A DNA stretch of 64,000 bases from Mayfieldus sp038329895 (lineage in GTDB: Bacteria > Actinomycetota > Thermoleophilia > Solirubrobacterales > 70-9): contig JBBQNM010000002.1 of assembly GCA_038329895.1 (NCBI GenBank), forward strand, positions 1-64,000, in the 5' to 3' direction. The notes beneath the pieces are model-generated. The model saw only the letters and a list, made by a program, of their open reading frames with translations, ran no database searches and was not told the DNA's origin. The translations under genes were made by a program, and so were the position numbers. Shown here one piece after another: positions 1 through 6,661 of the stretch (its first letter is position 1; each line of letters opens with the position of its first letter).

Positions 1-62
1 ACCTGCTGGGGATCCTGGATCTCGACCTTCTTGCGCTCCTTGACGCAGTAACCCTCAGGCAT
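1..62 (-). CDS. DUF5679-like small protein (partial, C-terminus outside window)
   Basis: The first 20 codons read leftward off the window edge: MPEGYCVKERKKVEIQDPQQ. This matches the start of the DUF5679 family as I know it (YCVKCK..KEIKDPQxVT), a family of about 45-60 residues that usually ends in a CxxCG motif. Here the second family cysteine of YCVKC is replaced (YCVKE), so the metal-binding knuckle may be incomplete. The start is set by a strong Shine-Dalgarno, AAAGGAGG at 77..70, seven bases before the ATG. Function is unknown in the family. Family assignment is moderately sure because only the N-terminus is visible. Confidence 0.7.
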   Translation of the reverse strand, partial: MPEGYCVKERKKVEIQDPQQ

Positions 63-196
63 TGAGGAGCCTCCTTTCGATGCCGCTTACGGGCATGGCT
101 CGCGGATTTCCACGAGGTCGGATGAGCCGAACGTAGCGCAATCGTCAGACGGGCAGGCACGAACAGGCACGGAATTTGCGGCAATTGTCACTTGTT

Positions 197-254
197 CCAG
201 GCGTGGGCAGGCCGGATTGGCCGACTGTGACCCTCTCGCCTGGGTCACGCCTGG
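197..254. terminator. Long inverted repeat in the 63-259 gap
   Basis: CCAGGCGTG (197-205) pairs perfectly with CACGCCTGG (246-254), and TGACCC (228-233) with GGGTCA (242-247) gives an alternative inner hairpin. It lies just after the stop of the minus-strand gene ending at 260, so it could terminate or protect that transcript. There is no T-run. The rest of the 63-259 gap shows no tRNA or convincing small ORF. Confidence 0.4.
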
Positions 255-259
255 GGGGT

Positions 260-1141
260 CTAGGGCGAGTTGCCGCCGCTGTTTCCGCCGTTGCCGCTGC
301 CGCCGCTGGGCGTCGTCGTCGTGCCCGTCCCAGTCGTCGGCGGCACGGTGGGCAGCGTCGTGGCGCCCGGTGTCGGTGTCGGATTGCTTGCGGTCTGCTG
401 CAGCTGCTTTACGTCGGTCTGAAGCTTCTTCACCTGTGACTGCAGCGCGCTGGCGGTGGCGTTCGCGCCGCTCGCCTGCGAGCGAGCCGCGGCGACGCTG
501 GCCTTCAGCGAGGTGACGTCCTGGGCGGTGGCGTCGGCCTGGTCCTTGACGCTGTTGAGCTGTTGACGAAGTGTGCCCACGTCGCTGTTGGTGGCGCTCT
601 GGTTCTTGGCGTCCAGGGAGAGATAGATGGCGGCGCCGGCGGCGCCGATCGCGATCGCTGCCAATACGAGCCCGATCCGCGAGCGCAGGTTGACGGTGCT
701 GTCCAGGTCGCCCAGCCAACCGCGCACTCCGTCCAGGCGCTCGACCAGGTCGGGCTGGCCCGGCTTCGCGGTTGGGTCGAGCGAGGTAGCGGGTTTCGCT
801 GACGCCAGGCCCGGCGCGACTGGCCCCCCCGGCGTGGTCGCGGCGCCCGGCCCGGCTGGCGTCGCCGGCGCTTTCGGCGCGGCGGTTGCGCCCTTGCCAG
901 GTTTCTGCGCGGGCGTCGCCGCTTGATCGGACTTCTGCTCGGCGGCTGCGCTGTCGCCGGGCTTCTGCTCCACGGGCGCGGCTGGGTCGGGCATCGGCGC
1001 CGCGGTCGGGCTGGGTTTGTGCTCCGCGGTCGCGACCTCGCCAAGCTTCTGCGTAGCCGTTGCGGCGTCGTCGGGCTTCTGCTCCGGCGCCTCGTCGGCC
1101 GGCTTGTGCTCCTTGGCCTTGCGTCGCTTGAGGATGGCCAT
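260..1141 (-). CDS. Membrane-anchored coiled-coil protein with Ala/Pro/Lys-rich N-terminus
   Basis: A 293-residue protein of unknown function. Residues 1-125 are low complexity with repeated EQKP/EHKP-type segments, which suggests a cytoplasmic disordered region. One membrane helix follows (about 155-175, IGLVLAAIAIGAAGAAIYL), then a heptad-rich coiled coil to about residue 245 (LRQQLNSVKDQ, LQSQVKKLQTDVKQLQQ), then a Thr/Pro/Gly/Ser tail. The topology (disordered inside, helix, coiled coil outside) is seen in many actinobacterial envelope proteins. The start fits a leaderless transcript: TAACTT at 1153..1148 lies six bases before the ATG and no Shine-Dalgarno is visible. Confidence 0.75.
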   Translation of the reverse strand: MAILKRRKAKEHKPADEAPEQKPDDAATATQKLGEVATAEHKPSPTAAPMPDPAAPVEQKPGDSAAAEQKSDQAATPAQKPGKGATAAPKAPATPAGPGAATTPGGPVAPGLASAKPATSLDPTAKPGQPDLVERLDGVRGWLGDLDSTVNLRSRIGLVLAAIAIGAAGAAIYLSLDAKNQSATNSDVGTLRQQLNSVKDQADATAQDVTSLKASVAAARSQASGANATASALQSQVKKLQTDVKQLQQTASNPTPTPGATTLPTVPPTTGTGTTTTPSGGSGNGGNSGGNSP

Positions 1142-1147
1142 AGGGCC

Positions 1148-1153
1148 AAGTTA
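1148..1153 (-). promoter_or_regulatory. -10 element TAACTT of a probable leaderless promoter
   Basis: The TANNNT hexamer ends six bases before the ATG at 1141, the spacing expected if transcription begins at the start codon. Similar hexamers precede many other genes in this window. Confidence 0.5.
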
Positions 1154-1275
1154 ACGCACCTGGATGACATCGGGGCCGAACTCGCCGCCGGGAGCCCGCT
1201 GGCCGCATGCGGCGCTCCGATAGCGTCTCGGTGACCCCACAAGCAATTGCCCCAAAAAGCAAGGAGAGCGAACGA

Positions 1276-2439
1276 ATGCCCGAAGCAGTGATCGTCGACA
1301 CCATCCGCACGCCGATCGGGCGCGCCTTCAAGGGATCGCTGGCCGGGCTGCGGCCTGACGAGATGGGCGCCTACGTAGTCGACCAACTGATGGAGCGCAA
1401 CCCCGACGTCGCCCCGGACTCCGTCGAGGAGGTCTTCTGTGGCTGTGGGATGCCCCAGGGCCTCCAGGCATTCAACATCGGGCGCATCATTGTGCTGCTC
1501 TCAGAGAAGCTTCCGGTGGAGGTAAACGGGGTCACGATCGCGCGCTACTGCGCCTCCAGCCTCGACGCGATCCGCCACGCCGCCAACGCGATCCGGGCCG
1601 GGGAGGGCGACACCTACATCGCCGCAGGCGTCGAGTGGGTGAGCCGCTACAACGAGCGCACCGAGCCGGCCGGGGTCGCGGACCAGAACGAGAAGCTTCA
1701 GGGCAAGGACGGGACGCCCAACGCCTACATAGAGATGGGTGTGACCGCCGTCAACGTCGCAAAGCGCTACGAGGTCAGCCGCGCCGACATGGACAAGTAC
1801 GCCCAGCGCTCCCAGGAGCTCGCGGTGCGAAGCCAGGAGGACGGCTTCTTCGATCGCGAGATCGTGCCCGTGACCCTGCCCGACGGCACAGAGGTCGCCA
1901 AGGACGACGGGCCGCGGCCCAGCTCGATGCTCGAAAAGCTCGCTGCGCTCGACGAGGCATTCGAGGGCGGGGGAGGCGTCACGGCCGGCAACTCCTGCCC
2001 GCTCAACGACGGCGCCGCCGCTGTGCTGCTGATGTCCGAGGAGAAGGCCAAGCAGCTGGGACTGAAGCCACGGGCGAAGATCGTCACCGCCGCCACCCAC
2101 GGCAACGAGCCCGAGTACATGGGTGTGGCGCCGATCGGCGCGATCAAGACGGTGCTCGACCGGGCTGGGATGACGATCGACGAGGTCGGCACCGTGGAGC
2201 TCAACGAGGCTTTCGCCGCCCAGGTGATCCCGATCATGGACGAGTGCGACATACCGCTCGAAAAGCTCAACACCCACGGCGGCGCGATCGCCCTCGGGCA
2301 CCCGTTCGGCATGACCGGGGCGCGGATCATGGGCACGCTGCTGAATGCGATGGAGACCGACGATCACGCGGTCGGGCTTGAGACGATGTGCGTCGCCGGC
2401 GGTCAGGGCGAGGCGATGATCGTCGAGCGGCTCAACTGA
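1276..2439 (+). CDS. Thiolase (acetyl-CoA C-acyltransferase)
   Basis: A 387-residue thiolase that cleaves 3-ketoacyl-CoA, or condenses acetyl-CoA, in the cytoplasm. All three thiolase motifs are visible: nucleophilic Cys92 in ITIAR-like context (VTIARYCASSL), GGAIALGHPFGMTGAR near the C-terminus with the catalytic His, and the terminal CVAGGQGEAM with the second catalytic Cys. The ATG at 1276 is preceded by AAGGAG (1261-1266). A TAGCGT -10 candidate at 1221-1226 would give a leader of about 45 bases. Residues upstream of 1276 in the same frame are not thiolase-like. The family is clear; degradative versus biosynthetic substrate is not. It is convergent with the DCC/TetR genes, separated by a palindromic repeat. 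Confidence 0.95.
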   Translation: MPEAVIVDTIRTPIGRAFKGSLAGLRPDEMGAYVVDQLMERNPDVAPDSVEEVFCGCGMPQGLQAFNIGRIIVLLSEKLPVEVNGVTIARYCASSLDAIRHAANAIRAGEGDTYIAAGVEWVSRYNERTEPAGVADQNEKLQGKDGTPNAYIEMGVTAVNVAKRYEVSRADMDKYAQRSQELAVRSQEDGFFDREIVPVTLPDGTEVAKDDGPRPSSMLEKLAALDEAFEGGGGVTAGNSCPLNDGAAAVLLMSEEKAKQLGLKPRAKIVTAATHGNEPEYMGVAPIGAIKTVLDRAGMTIDEVGTVELNEAFAAQVIPIMDECDIPLEKLNTHGGAIALGHPFGMTGARIMGTLLNAMETDDHAVGLETMCVAGGQGEAMIVERLN

Positions 2440-2483
2440 CGCCGGCTGTCTGGTGAAGCCTCCAGGCGCGGCCAAGCCCAACC

Positions 2484-2506
2484 GTCAGGCGGCGAAGCCG
2501 CCGCAC
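2484..2506. repeat. Palindromic intergenic element, copy R1
   Basis: Core GTCAGGCGGCGAAGCCGCCG, a hairpin with a GAA loop. It sits between convergent genes (thiolase and the DCC protein), directly abutting the minus-strand stop at 2509..2507. One of seven related copies in the window; this one lacks the usual first hairpin. Confidence 0.75.
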
Positions 2507-2926
2507 TTAGTTCCGCCGTCTGATCCCCGCGTCTGCGCGGCGCTTGGCTGCGGCAGGGATCAGGCGGCCGAGACGGCCGCGGTTGGCCGCGACCGAGCCA
2601 TAGGCGCCCTCAGTCGCTGACGGGAAGCGCTCGAGCAGCGCCGCCAGCGGCGCGCCGCCCGACAGCGTTCGCAGAAGCGGCGAAGCCGCGGCGCTTGCTG
2701 AGTGGCGCCGTCCGTCGGGGCCGATCAGGTGCCACGACGACAGTCGCTGCACCTCGCTGAGGTCGTCGAGTAGACGTTGTCCCTCGGCTGACTGGATCGC
2801 GACCGGTCGTACCCGTCGACGTCGATCCCAGGCCAGCAGCTTGGCCAACGACCAGCGGCAGAACCCGCAGTCGGCGTCATAGAGGATCGCCACACGATCC
2901 GGGTTGATCCCGCGACCACCGCTCAC
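2507..2926 (-). CDS. DCC-family thiol-disulfide oxidoreductase-like protein (DUF393)
   Basis: A 139-residue protein with the family-defining N-terminal ILYDADCGFC motif (the CxxC is at residues 20-23), which gives the DCC family its name. The family has a thioredoxin-like fold and is predicted to act in thiol-disulfide exchange; no substrate is known. The chosen start is the GTG at 2926, which overlaps the TetR stop (GTGA), so it is translationally coupled to that gene. The reading frame stays open further upstream, but there it overlaps the TetR gene in another frame and is not credible. Its stop abuts repeat R1. Confidence 0.88.
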   Translation of the reverse strand: MSGGRGINPDRVAILYDADCGFCRWSLAKLLAWDRRRRVRPVAIQSAEGQRLLDDLSEVQRLSSWHLIGPDGRRHSASAAASPLLRTLSGGAPLAALLERFPSATEGAYGSVAANRGRLGRLIPAAAKRRADAGIRRRN

Positions 2927-3540
2927 GAGCCGTTGTGCAGCCCTTCGAGCAGGGTGTCGACCGCGGCGCCGACCCGCTCCCTCTCTCGCGTTTGGTCGTC
3001 GGCGAAGACGATCATCGTCGCCGCCTCGATCAGTGCCGCGACGATCAGCTGGGTCATCGCCTCGGGGTCTTCGCCGCGCATCTCGCCGGCCTCGATCGCG
3101 GTGCGCACCGTTTCCACGGTCAATCCGAGTCCGTATCCCATTGCCATCTCGCGCCAGACGTCCCAGGGCAGGACCCTGCGGGCGTGCAGGAGGCCGATCC
3201 GCTGCAGCTCCTCCGAGGCAAGGCACTCGTCCAGATAGGCCTGGGCGCCGGCGCGCAGCGCCGCGAAAGCGGTCGGCTGCTCCACGGCCTGCTGCGCGAG
3301 CCGTTCCAGGAGGTCGCGCTCTACGGCCTCGAAGACCGCGAGCAGGACGTCGTCCTTGCCGGAGAAGTGGTGGTAGAGGCCGCCGCGGCTGACGCCGGCC
3401 GCCCGCAGGATGTTTGAGGTGCTGACCGCTTCGTAGCCGCGCTCGCGAAACAGCGTCCGGGTTGCCTCGACGATCCGCGCGCGCGTCGCTTCGGAGCGCT
3501 CGGCATGGGGGCGGGGTTGGGGCTCTTCTGTCACAGGCAT
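2923..3540 (-). CDS. TetR/AcrR family transcriptional regulator
   Basis: A 205-residue repressor-type protein. The N-terminal helix-turn-helix is clear: ARIVEATRTLFRERGYEAVS, then GVSRGGLYHHFSGKDDVL (about residues 20-70). The rest is the variable ligand-binding domain. It is divergent from the DUF4242 gene and translationally coupled to the DCC gene downstream. A near-perfect palindrome in its own promoter region (3564-3584) is the likely operator, so autoregulation and control of the divergent gene are expected. The ligand is unknown; nearby CoA genes make an acyl-CoA or lipophilic compound possible, but this is only inference. Confidence 0.93.
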   Translation of the reverse strand: MPVTEEPQPRPHAERSEATRARIVEATRTLFRERGYEAVSTSNILRAAGVSRGGLYHHFSGKDDVLLAVFEAVERDLLERLAQQAVEQPTAFAALRAGAQAYLDECLASEELQRIGLLHARRVLPWDVWREMAMGYGLGLTVETVRTAIEAGEMRGEDPEAMTQLIVAALIEAATMIVFADDQTRERERVGAAVDTLLEGLHNGS

Positions 3541-3563
3541 TGGCGGCAGATCTTTGCTAGCTT

Positions 3564-3584
3564 ACCGACCGACAGTCGGTTGGT
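3564..3584. promoter_or_regulatory. Probable TetR operator
   Basis: A 21-bp palindrome centred on 3574, ACCGACCGA/TCGGTTGGT, with one mismatched pair (3567/3581). The ACCGACCG..CGGT form is typical of TetR-family operators. It lies in the 102-bp gap between the divergent tetR-type gene and the DUF4242 gene and could repress both. Confidence 0.75.
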
Positions 3585-3642
3585 TAATCGAATTGTGCCT
3601 GATGCCCCGGCCGGAAACTGATCCAGGGAAGGAGCAACACCC

Positions 3643-3942
3643 ATGAACACCTACGTGATCCTGCGTCGTAGCGCCTGGGACTCACCCGCTGAGCTCGAGC
3701 AGGCAGCCGGACGCTCGAAGGAGGTCGGCGACGGCGAGATGTCCGACGACATCCGCTGGATCCGCAGCTACGTGCTCAAGGAGCCCGACGGCAAGGTCGG
3801 AACGGTCTGCATCTACCAGGCGACCAGCCCAGAGGCGATCCGTGAGCATGCATCCCGGGCCGACCTCGCCGCCGACGAGATCATCGAGGTCGCCGACACG
3901 GTGTTGGTGCGCCCCGACCCGACCCCGGCCGCCGCCGCTTAG
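3643..3942 (+). CDS. DUF4242 (SCO4226-type nickel-binding-like) protein
   Basis: A 99-residue protein resembling the DUF4242 family, which includes the Streptomyces nickel-binding protein SCO4226, a small ferredoxin-like alpha/beta barrel. Visible family features are an N-terminal beta strand (MNTYVILRR), the middle segment WIRSYVLKEPDGKVGTVCIY and the EAIREHASRADLAADEI helix. The ATG is supported by AAGGAG about ten bases upstream. Likely controlled by the divergent TetR protein. Its stop (TAG, 3940-3942) overlaps the stop of the convergent lhgO gene. Metal binding is known for one relative and not shown here. Confidence 0.82.
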   Translation: MNTYVILRRSAWDSPAELEQAAGRSKEVGDGEMSDDIRWIRSYVLKEPDGKVGTVCIYQATSPEAIREHASRADLAADEIIEVADTVLVRPDPTPAAAA

Positions 3943-5159
3943 AGCTCCTCGGCCTGGTCGGCGATCAGCCCTGCCAGGGCCAGCGAGGAAGTCGCGGCGG
4001 GGGAGGGGGCATTGCGGACATGGACCGCCCGCTCGGTGCGGTGGACGACGAAGTCGTCGACCAGGCGGCCGTCCCGTCCCAGCGCCTGGGCCCGAACGCC
4101 AGCCGGCCCTCGTTCGACGTCGGCGGCGCGAAGATCGGGCACCAACCGCGCGGCCTCGGCGGCGAAGGAGCGGCGGCTCGCGGCGCGGCGCAGCTCGCCG
4201 ACCCCGACCCGCCAGTGGCGGGCGGCGAGCCGCCAGGTGCCCGGCCAGGCGACGGTAGCGGCGAGGTCGCGCGGCCGCACACGCAGCAGCCGGTAGGCGT
4301 CGCGAGCCGGCGCGATCAGGGCGCTTGGCCCGATCAGCACGTCGCCGTCGATCCCGCGCGTGAGATGGGCGCCGAGGAAGGGAAGCTCGGAGTCGGGCAC
4401 CGGATAGATGCTGCCGCGCACCAATTCGCCGTGCTCGGGGCGCAGGCGGAGATAGGCACCCCGGAATGGGACGATGCGCGGGTCGCCGGGGGCCCCCGCC
4501 CCCACGGCCAGACGGTCCGACCAAAGCCCGGCGCAGAACAGCGCCAGGCTGGCATGTGTCACTCCTCGCGAGTGCCGGATTCTGACCCGGCCGCGATCGA
4601 CCTTGCTTGCGAGCACTGTGCAGCCGGCGTGTACGGTCCCGCCGGACGCGGCGACGTCGGCGGCGAAGCTGCCGGCGACGGCCGCAAAGTCGACCACGGC
4701 GGTGGCCGGGGAGTGAAGCGCCGCGATGCCGCGTGCGTGAGGCTCGATCGCCGCGATCTCGTCGGCGCCGACGCGGCGCAGCCCCGGCACTTCGTTTTCG
4801 CGGCCGCGCCGCTCCAGCTCGTCGAGGCGCGGCAGCTCCGACTCGTCGACGGCGACGATCAGCTTGCCGTTGCGATCGAAGGGGATCCCGTTGCCTTCGC
4901 AGTAGGCGCGAAGCTTGGTCGCTCCCTCGACGCACAGGCGCGCCTTCAGCGAACCCGGTTGGTAGTAGATGCCGGCGTGCACGACGCCGCTCGTGTGCCC
5001 GGTCTGGTGCATCGCCAGCCTCGGCTCGCGCTCCAGCACCGCGAGTCGCGCTCCCGGACGCCGGGCGAGGAGCTCGCGCGCCGCCCCCAGACCGAGGATG
5101 CCGCCGCCGACGACGACGATGTCGCACTCCGCCGGCGGCCGCTCGGTCGTTAGCGTCAC
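3939..5159 (-). CDS. lhgO: L-2-hydroxyglutarate oxidase (FAD-dependent, DAO family)
   Basis: A 406-residue FAD enzyme expected to oxidise L-2-hydroxyglutarate to 2-oxoglutarate. It begins with the dinucleotide-binding motif VVVGGGILGLGAARELL, followed by the LhgO-typical HQTGHTSGVVHAGIYYQPGS and YCEGNGIPFDRNGKLIVA blocks. It ends with VHVRNAPSPAATSSLALAG. Length is close to E. coli LhgO (about 420). The GTG start at 5159 is chosen because the flavin motif begins shortly after and TACATT (5171..5166) lies six bases before it, fitting leaderless expression. Stops overlap tail to tail with the DUF4242 gene. Confidence 0.92.
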   Translation of the reverse strand: MTLTTERPPAECDIVVVGGGILGLGAARELLARRPGARLAVLEREPRLAMHQTGHTSGVVHAGIYYQPGSLKARLCVEGATKLRAYCEGNGIPFDRNGKLIVAVDESELPRLDELERRGRENEVPGLRRVGADEIAAIEPHARGIAALHSPATAVVDFAAVAGSFAADVAASGGTVHAGCTVLASKVDRGRVRIRHSRGVTHASLALFCAGLWSDRLAVGAGAPGDPRIVPFRGAYLRLRPEHGELVRGSIYPVPDSELPFLGAHLTRGIDGDVLIGPSALIAPARDAYRLLRVRPRDLAATVAWPGTWRLAARHWRVGVGELRRAASRRSFAAEAARLVPDLRAADVERGPAGVRAQALGRDGRLVDDFVVHRTERAVHVRNAPSPAATSSLALAGLIADQAEEL

Positions 5160-5165
5160 CGGCCC

Positions 5166-5171
5166 AATGTA
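5166..5171 (-). promoter_or_regulatory. -10 element TACATT, probable leaderless promoter of lhgO
   Basis: TANNNT hexamer ending six bases before the GTG start at 5159; no Shine-Dalgarno present. It supports the choice of that start. Confidence 0.5.
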
Positions 5172-5211
5172 TGTGGGGCGGAGCCCGGCAGGGCGCCGCA
5201 GAGGATGTTGG

Positions 5212-5287
5212 GGCGGTGCCGACAGGCGCCGCCACTGGCTGGTCAGGCGCCGCAAATGATTCGTGTCAGGCGGCAAAGCCGCCGCAA
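5212..5287. repeat. Bipartite palindromic element, copy R2
   Basis: First hairpin GGCGGTGCC (5212-5220) with GGCGCCGCC (5225-5233), then a short GTCAGGCGCCGC fragment, then the core hairpin GTCAGGCGGCAAAGCCGCCG (5265-5284). Unlike most copies it lies between divergent genes (lhgO and the crotonase), so a purely terminator role is unlikely for this copy. Its first hairpin is almost identical to that of copy R4. Confidence 0.7.
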
Positions 5288-5306
5288 TGACAACTAGGAG
5301 AAGGCC

Positions 5307-6224
5307 GTGGAACAGCTCAACACCGTCACCTACGAAGCCGACGGGCGGATCGCCCGCATCACCCTGGACCGCCCGGAGAGCGGAAACGGGATCACCCTCG
5401 AGATGCCCCGCGAGCTCGCCGACTGCGTCGAGCGCGCCAACCTCGACCCGGCGGTGCACGCGATCGCGCTGGCCGGCAACGGCAGCGGGTTCTGCGGCGG
5501 CTACGACCTCAGCGGCTCGGCGGAGGCGTGGAGCGAAGAGGCGGCTGCCGGGGCCGAGGGCTCACCCCTCGATCCGGCGGTGGTGGCGCGAAACCACGTG
5601 CCGGACTCCAACTGGGATCCGGTGATCGACTTCCAGATGATGTCGCGAAACGTGCGCGGCTTCATGAGCCTCTTTCACTCCGAGAAGCCGGTGATCTGCA
5701 AGGTGCACGGGTACTGCGTCGCCGGCGGCACCGACATGGCGCTCTGCTCGGACCTGCTGGTAATTGCCGACGACGCCAAGATCGGCTACCCGCCGGCCCG
5801 CGTCTGGGGCTCGCCGACGACGGCGCTATGGGCGCACCGGATCGGCGTCATGCGCGCCAAGCGGCTTCTGCTTACCGGCGACTCGCTGACCGGCGCCGAG
5901 GCGGCCGAGTGGGGGTTGGCCACCGAGTCGGCGCCGGCGGAGCTGCTCGACCAGCGATTCGAATCGCTGCTGGAGCGGGTCGCCCGGCTACCAGTCAACC
6001 AGCTGGTGATGATGAAGCTGCTCACCAATCAGGTCGTCTACGCGCAGGGGCTCCACGCGACGCAGCTGCTGGGGACCTTCTTCGACGGGATTACCCGCCA
6101 TACCGAGGAGGGGCACGGCTTCGTGCGGCGAGCCGCCGAGTCGGGCTTCAAGGAAGCGGTCCGCGAGCGCGACGAGCCGTTCGGCGACTTCGGGCTGCAG
6201 GGCTTCGGGGTGACCGCGGAGTGA
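5307..6224 (+). CDS. Enoyl-CoA hydratase/isomerase (crotonase) family protein
   Basis: A 305-residue crotonase-fold enzyme, predicted to act on an enoyl- or acyl-CoA. Oxyanion-hole regions are visible as ALAGNGSGFCGGYDLSG (about 50-65) and KVHGYCVAGGTDMALCSDLL (about 132-152). The catalytic Glu of classic hydratases is not obvious at the second position (IGYPPARVWGSP follows), so the exact reaction is open. It is longer than a canonical hydratase (about 260) because of an insert around residues 70-105. GTG start with AGGAG five bases upstream. Its TGA overlaps the GTG of the thioesterase gene, so the two are coupled. Confidence 0.88.
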   Translation: MEQLNTVTYEADGRIARITLDRPESGNGITLEMPRELADCVERANLDPAVHAIALAGNGSGFCGGYDLSGSAEAWSEEAAAGAEGSPLDPAVVARNHVPDSNWDPVIDFQMMSRNVRGFMSLFHSEKPVICKVHGYCVAGGTDMALCSDLLVIADDAKIGYPPARVWGSPTTALWAHRIGVMRAKRLLLTGDSLTGAEAAEWGLATESAPAELLDQRFESLLERVARLPVNQLVMMKLLTNQVVYAQGLHATQLLGTFFDGITRHTEEGHGFVRRAAESGFKEAVRERDEPFGDFGLQGFGVTAE

Positions 6225-6661
6225 CCAACCGGTCCGACAATCCCGAGGTCACCGTCGAGGTCATCCGCGAACGCTTGCAGGGCAGCTTCCCCGGTGACCT
6301 CGGCATCGAGCCGCTCGAGCTCACAACGGAGCGGTCCCGCGGGCGCCTCCTAGTCGACGAGCGCCATCTGCATCCTGGAGGCTACGTCCATGGGGGCGTC
6401 TGGGCTGCCCTCGCAGATACGACAGCGGCATGGGGGACATGGCGCAACCTGCCGCCCGGCTACGACTTCACGACCCTGGAGCTGAAGCTGAACGTGTTCG
6501 CCGCCGGCCGCCTCGGCGACGAGCTTGTGGCAACAGCCGAGCCGCGCCACGTCGGGCGGCGCACCCACGTATGGGTGGTCGACATCCACCGGGACGATCG
6601 CCAGGTGGCGATGTTCACGCTGACCCAGTTCGTGATCGCGCCGGACGGCGCCGAGGGCTAG
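6221..6661 (+). CDS. PaaI-like hotdog-fold acyl-CoA thioesterase
   Basis: A 146-residue hotdog thioesterase that would hydrolyse an acyl-CoA. The signature HLHPGGYVHGGVWAALADTTAAW contains the family HGG with the following acidic residue, and TTLELKLNVFAAGRLGDELVATAE is the central hotdog strand region. Start GTG at 6221 overlaps the crotonase stop (GTGA), which implies a joint pathway, probably cleaving the product of the crotonase step. Its TAG (6659-6661) overlaps the stop of the convergent P-type ATPase gene. Confidence 0.9.
   Translation: MTNRSDNPEVTVEVIRERLQGSFPGDLGIEPLELTTERSRGRLLVDERHLHPGGYVHGGVWAALADTTAAWGTWRNLPPGYDFTTLELKLNVFAAGRLGDELVATAEPRHVGRRTHVWVVDIHRDDRQVAMFTLTQFVIAPDGAEG

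Noticed and set aside
63..259. tRNA or small RNA gene in the left gap
   Set aside because: I could not find a cloverleaf, T-loop or CCA-type end on either strand; only an inverted repeat is clear.
87..1331. A 414-codon frame opposite and out of phase with the coiled-coil protein gene
   Set aside because: It crosses into the thiolase start region, is Arg-rich and has no domain; the frame at 260-1141 has a coherent helix plus coiled coil.
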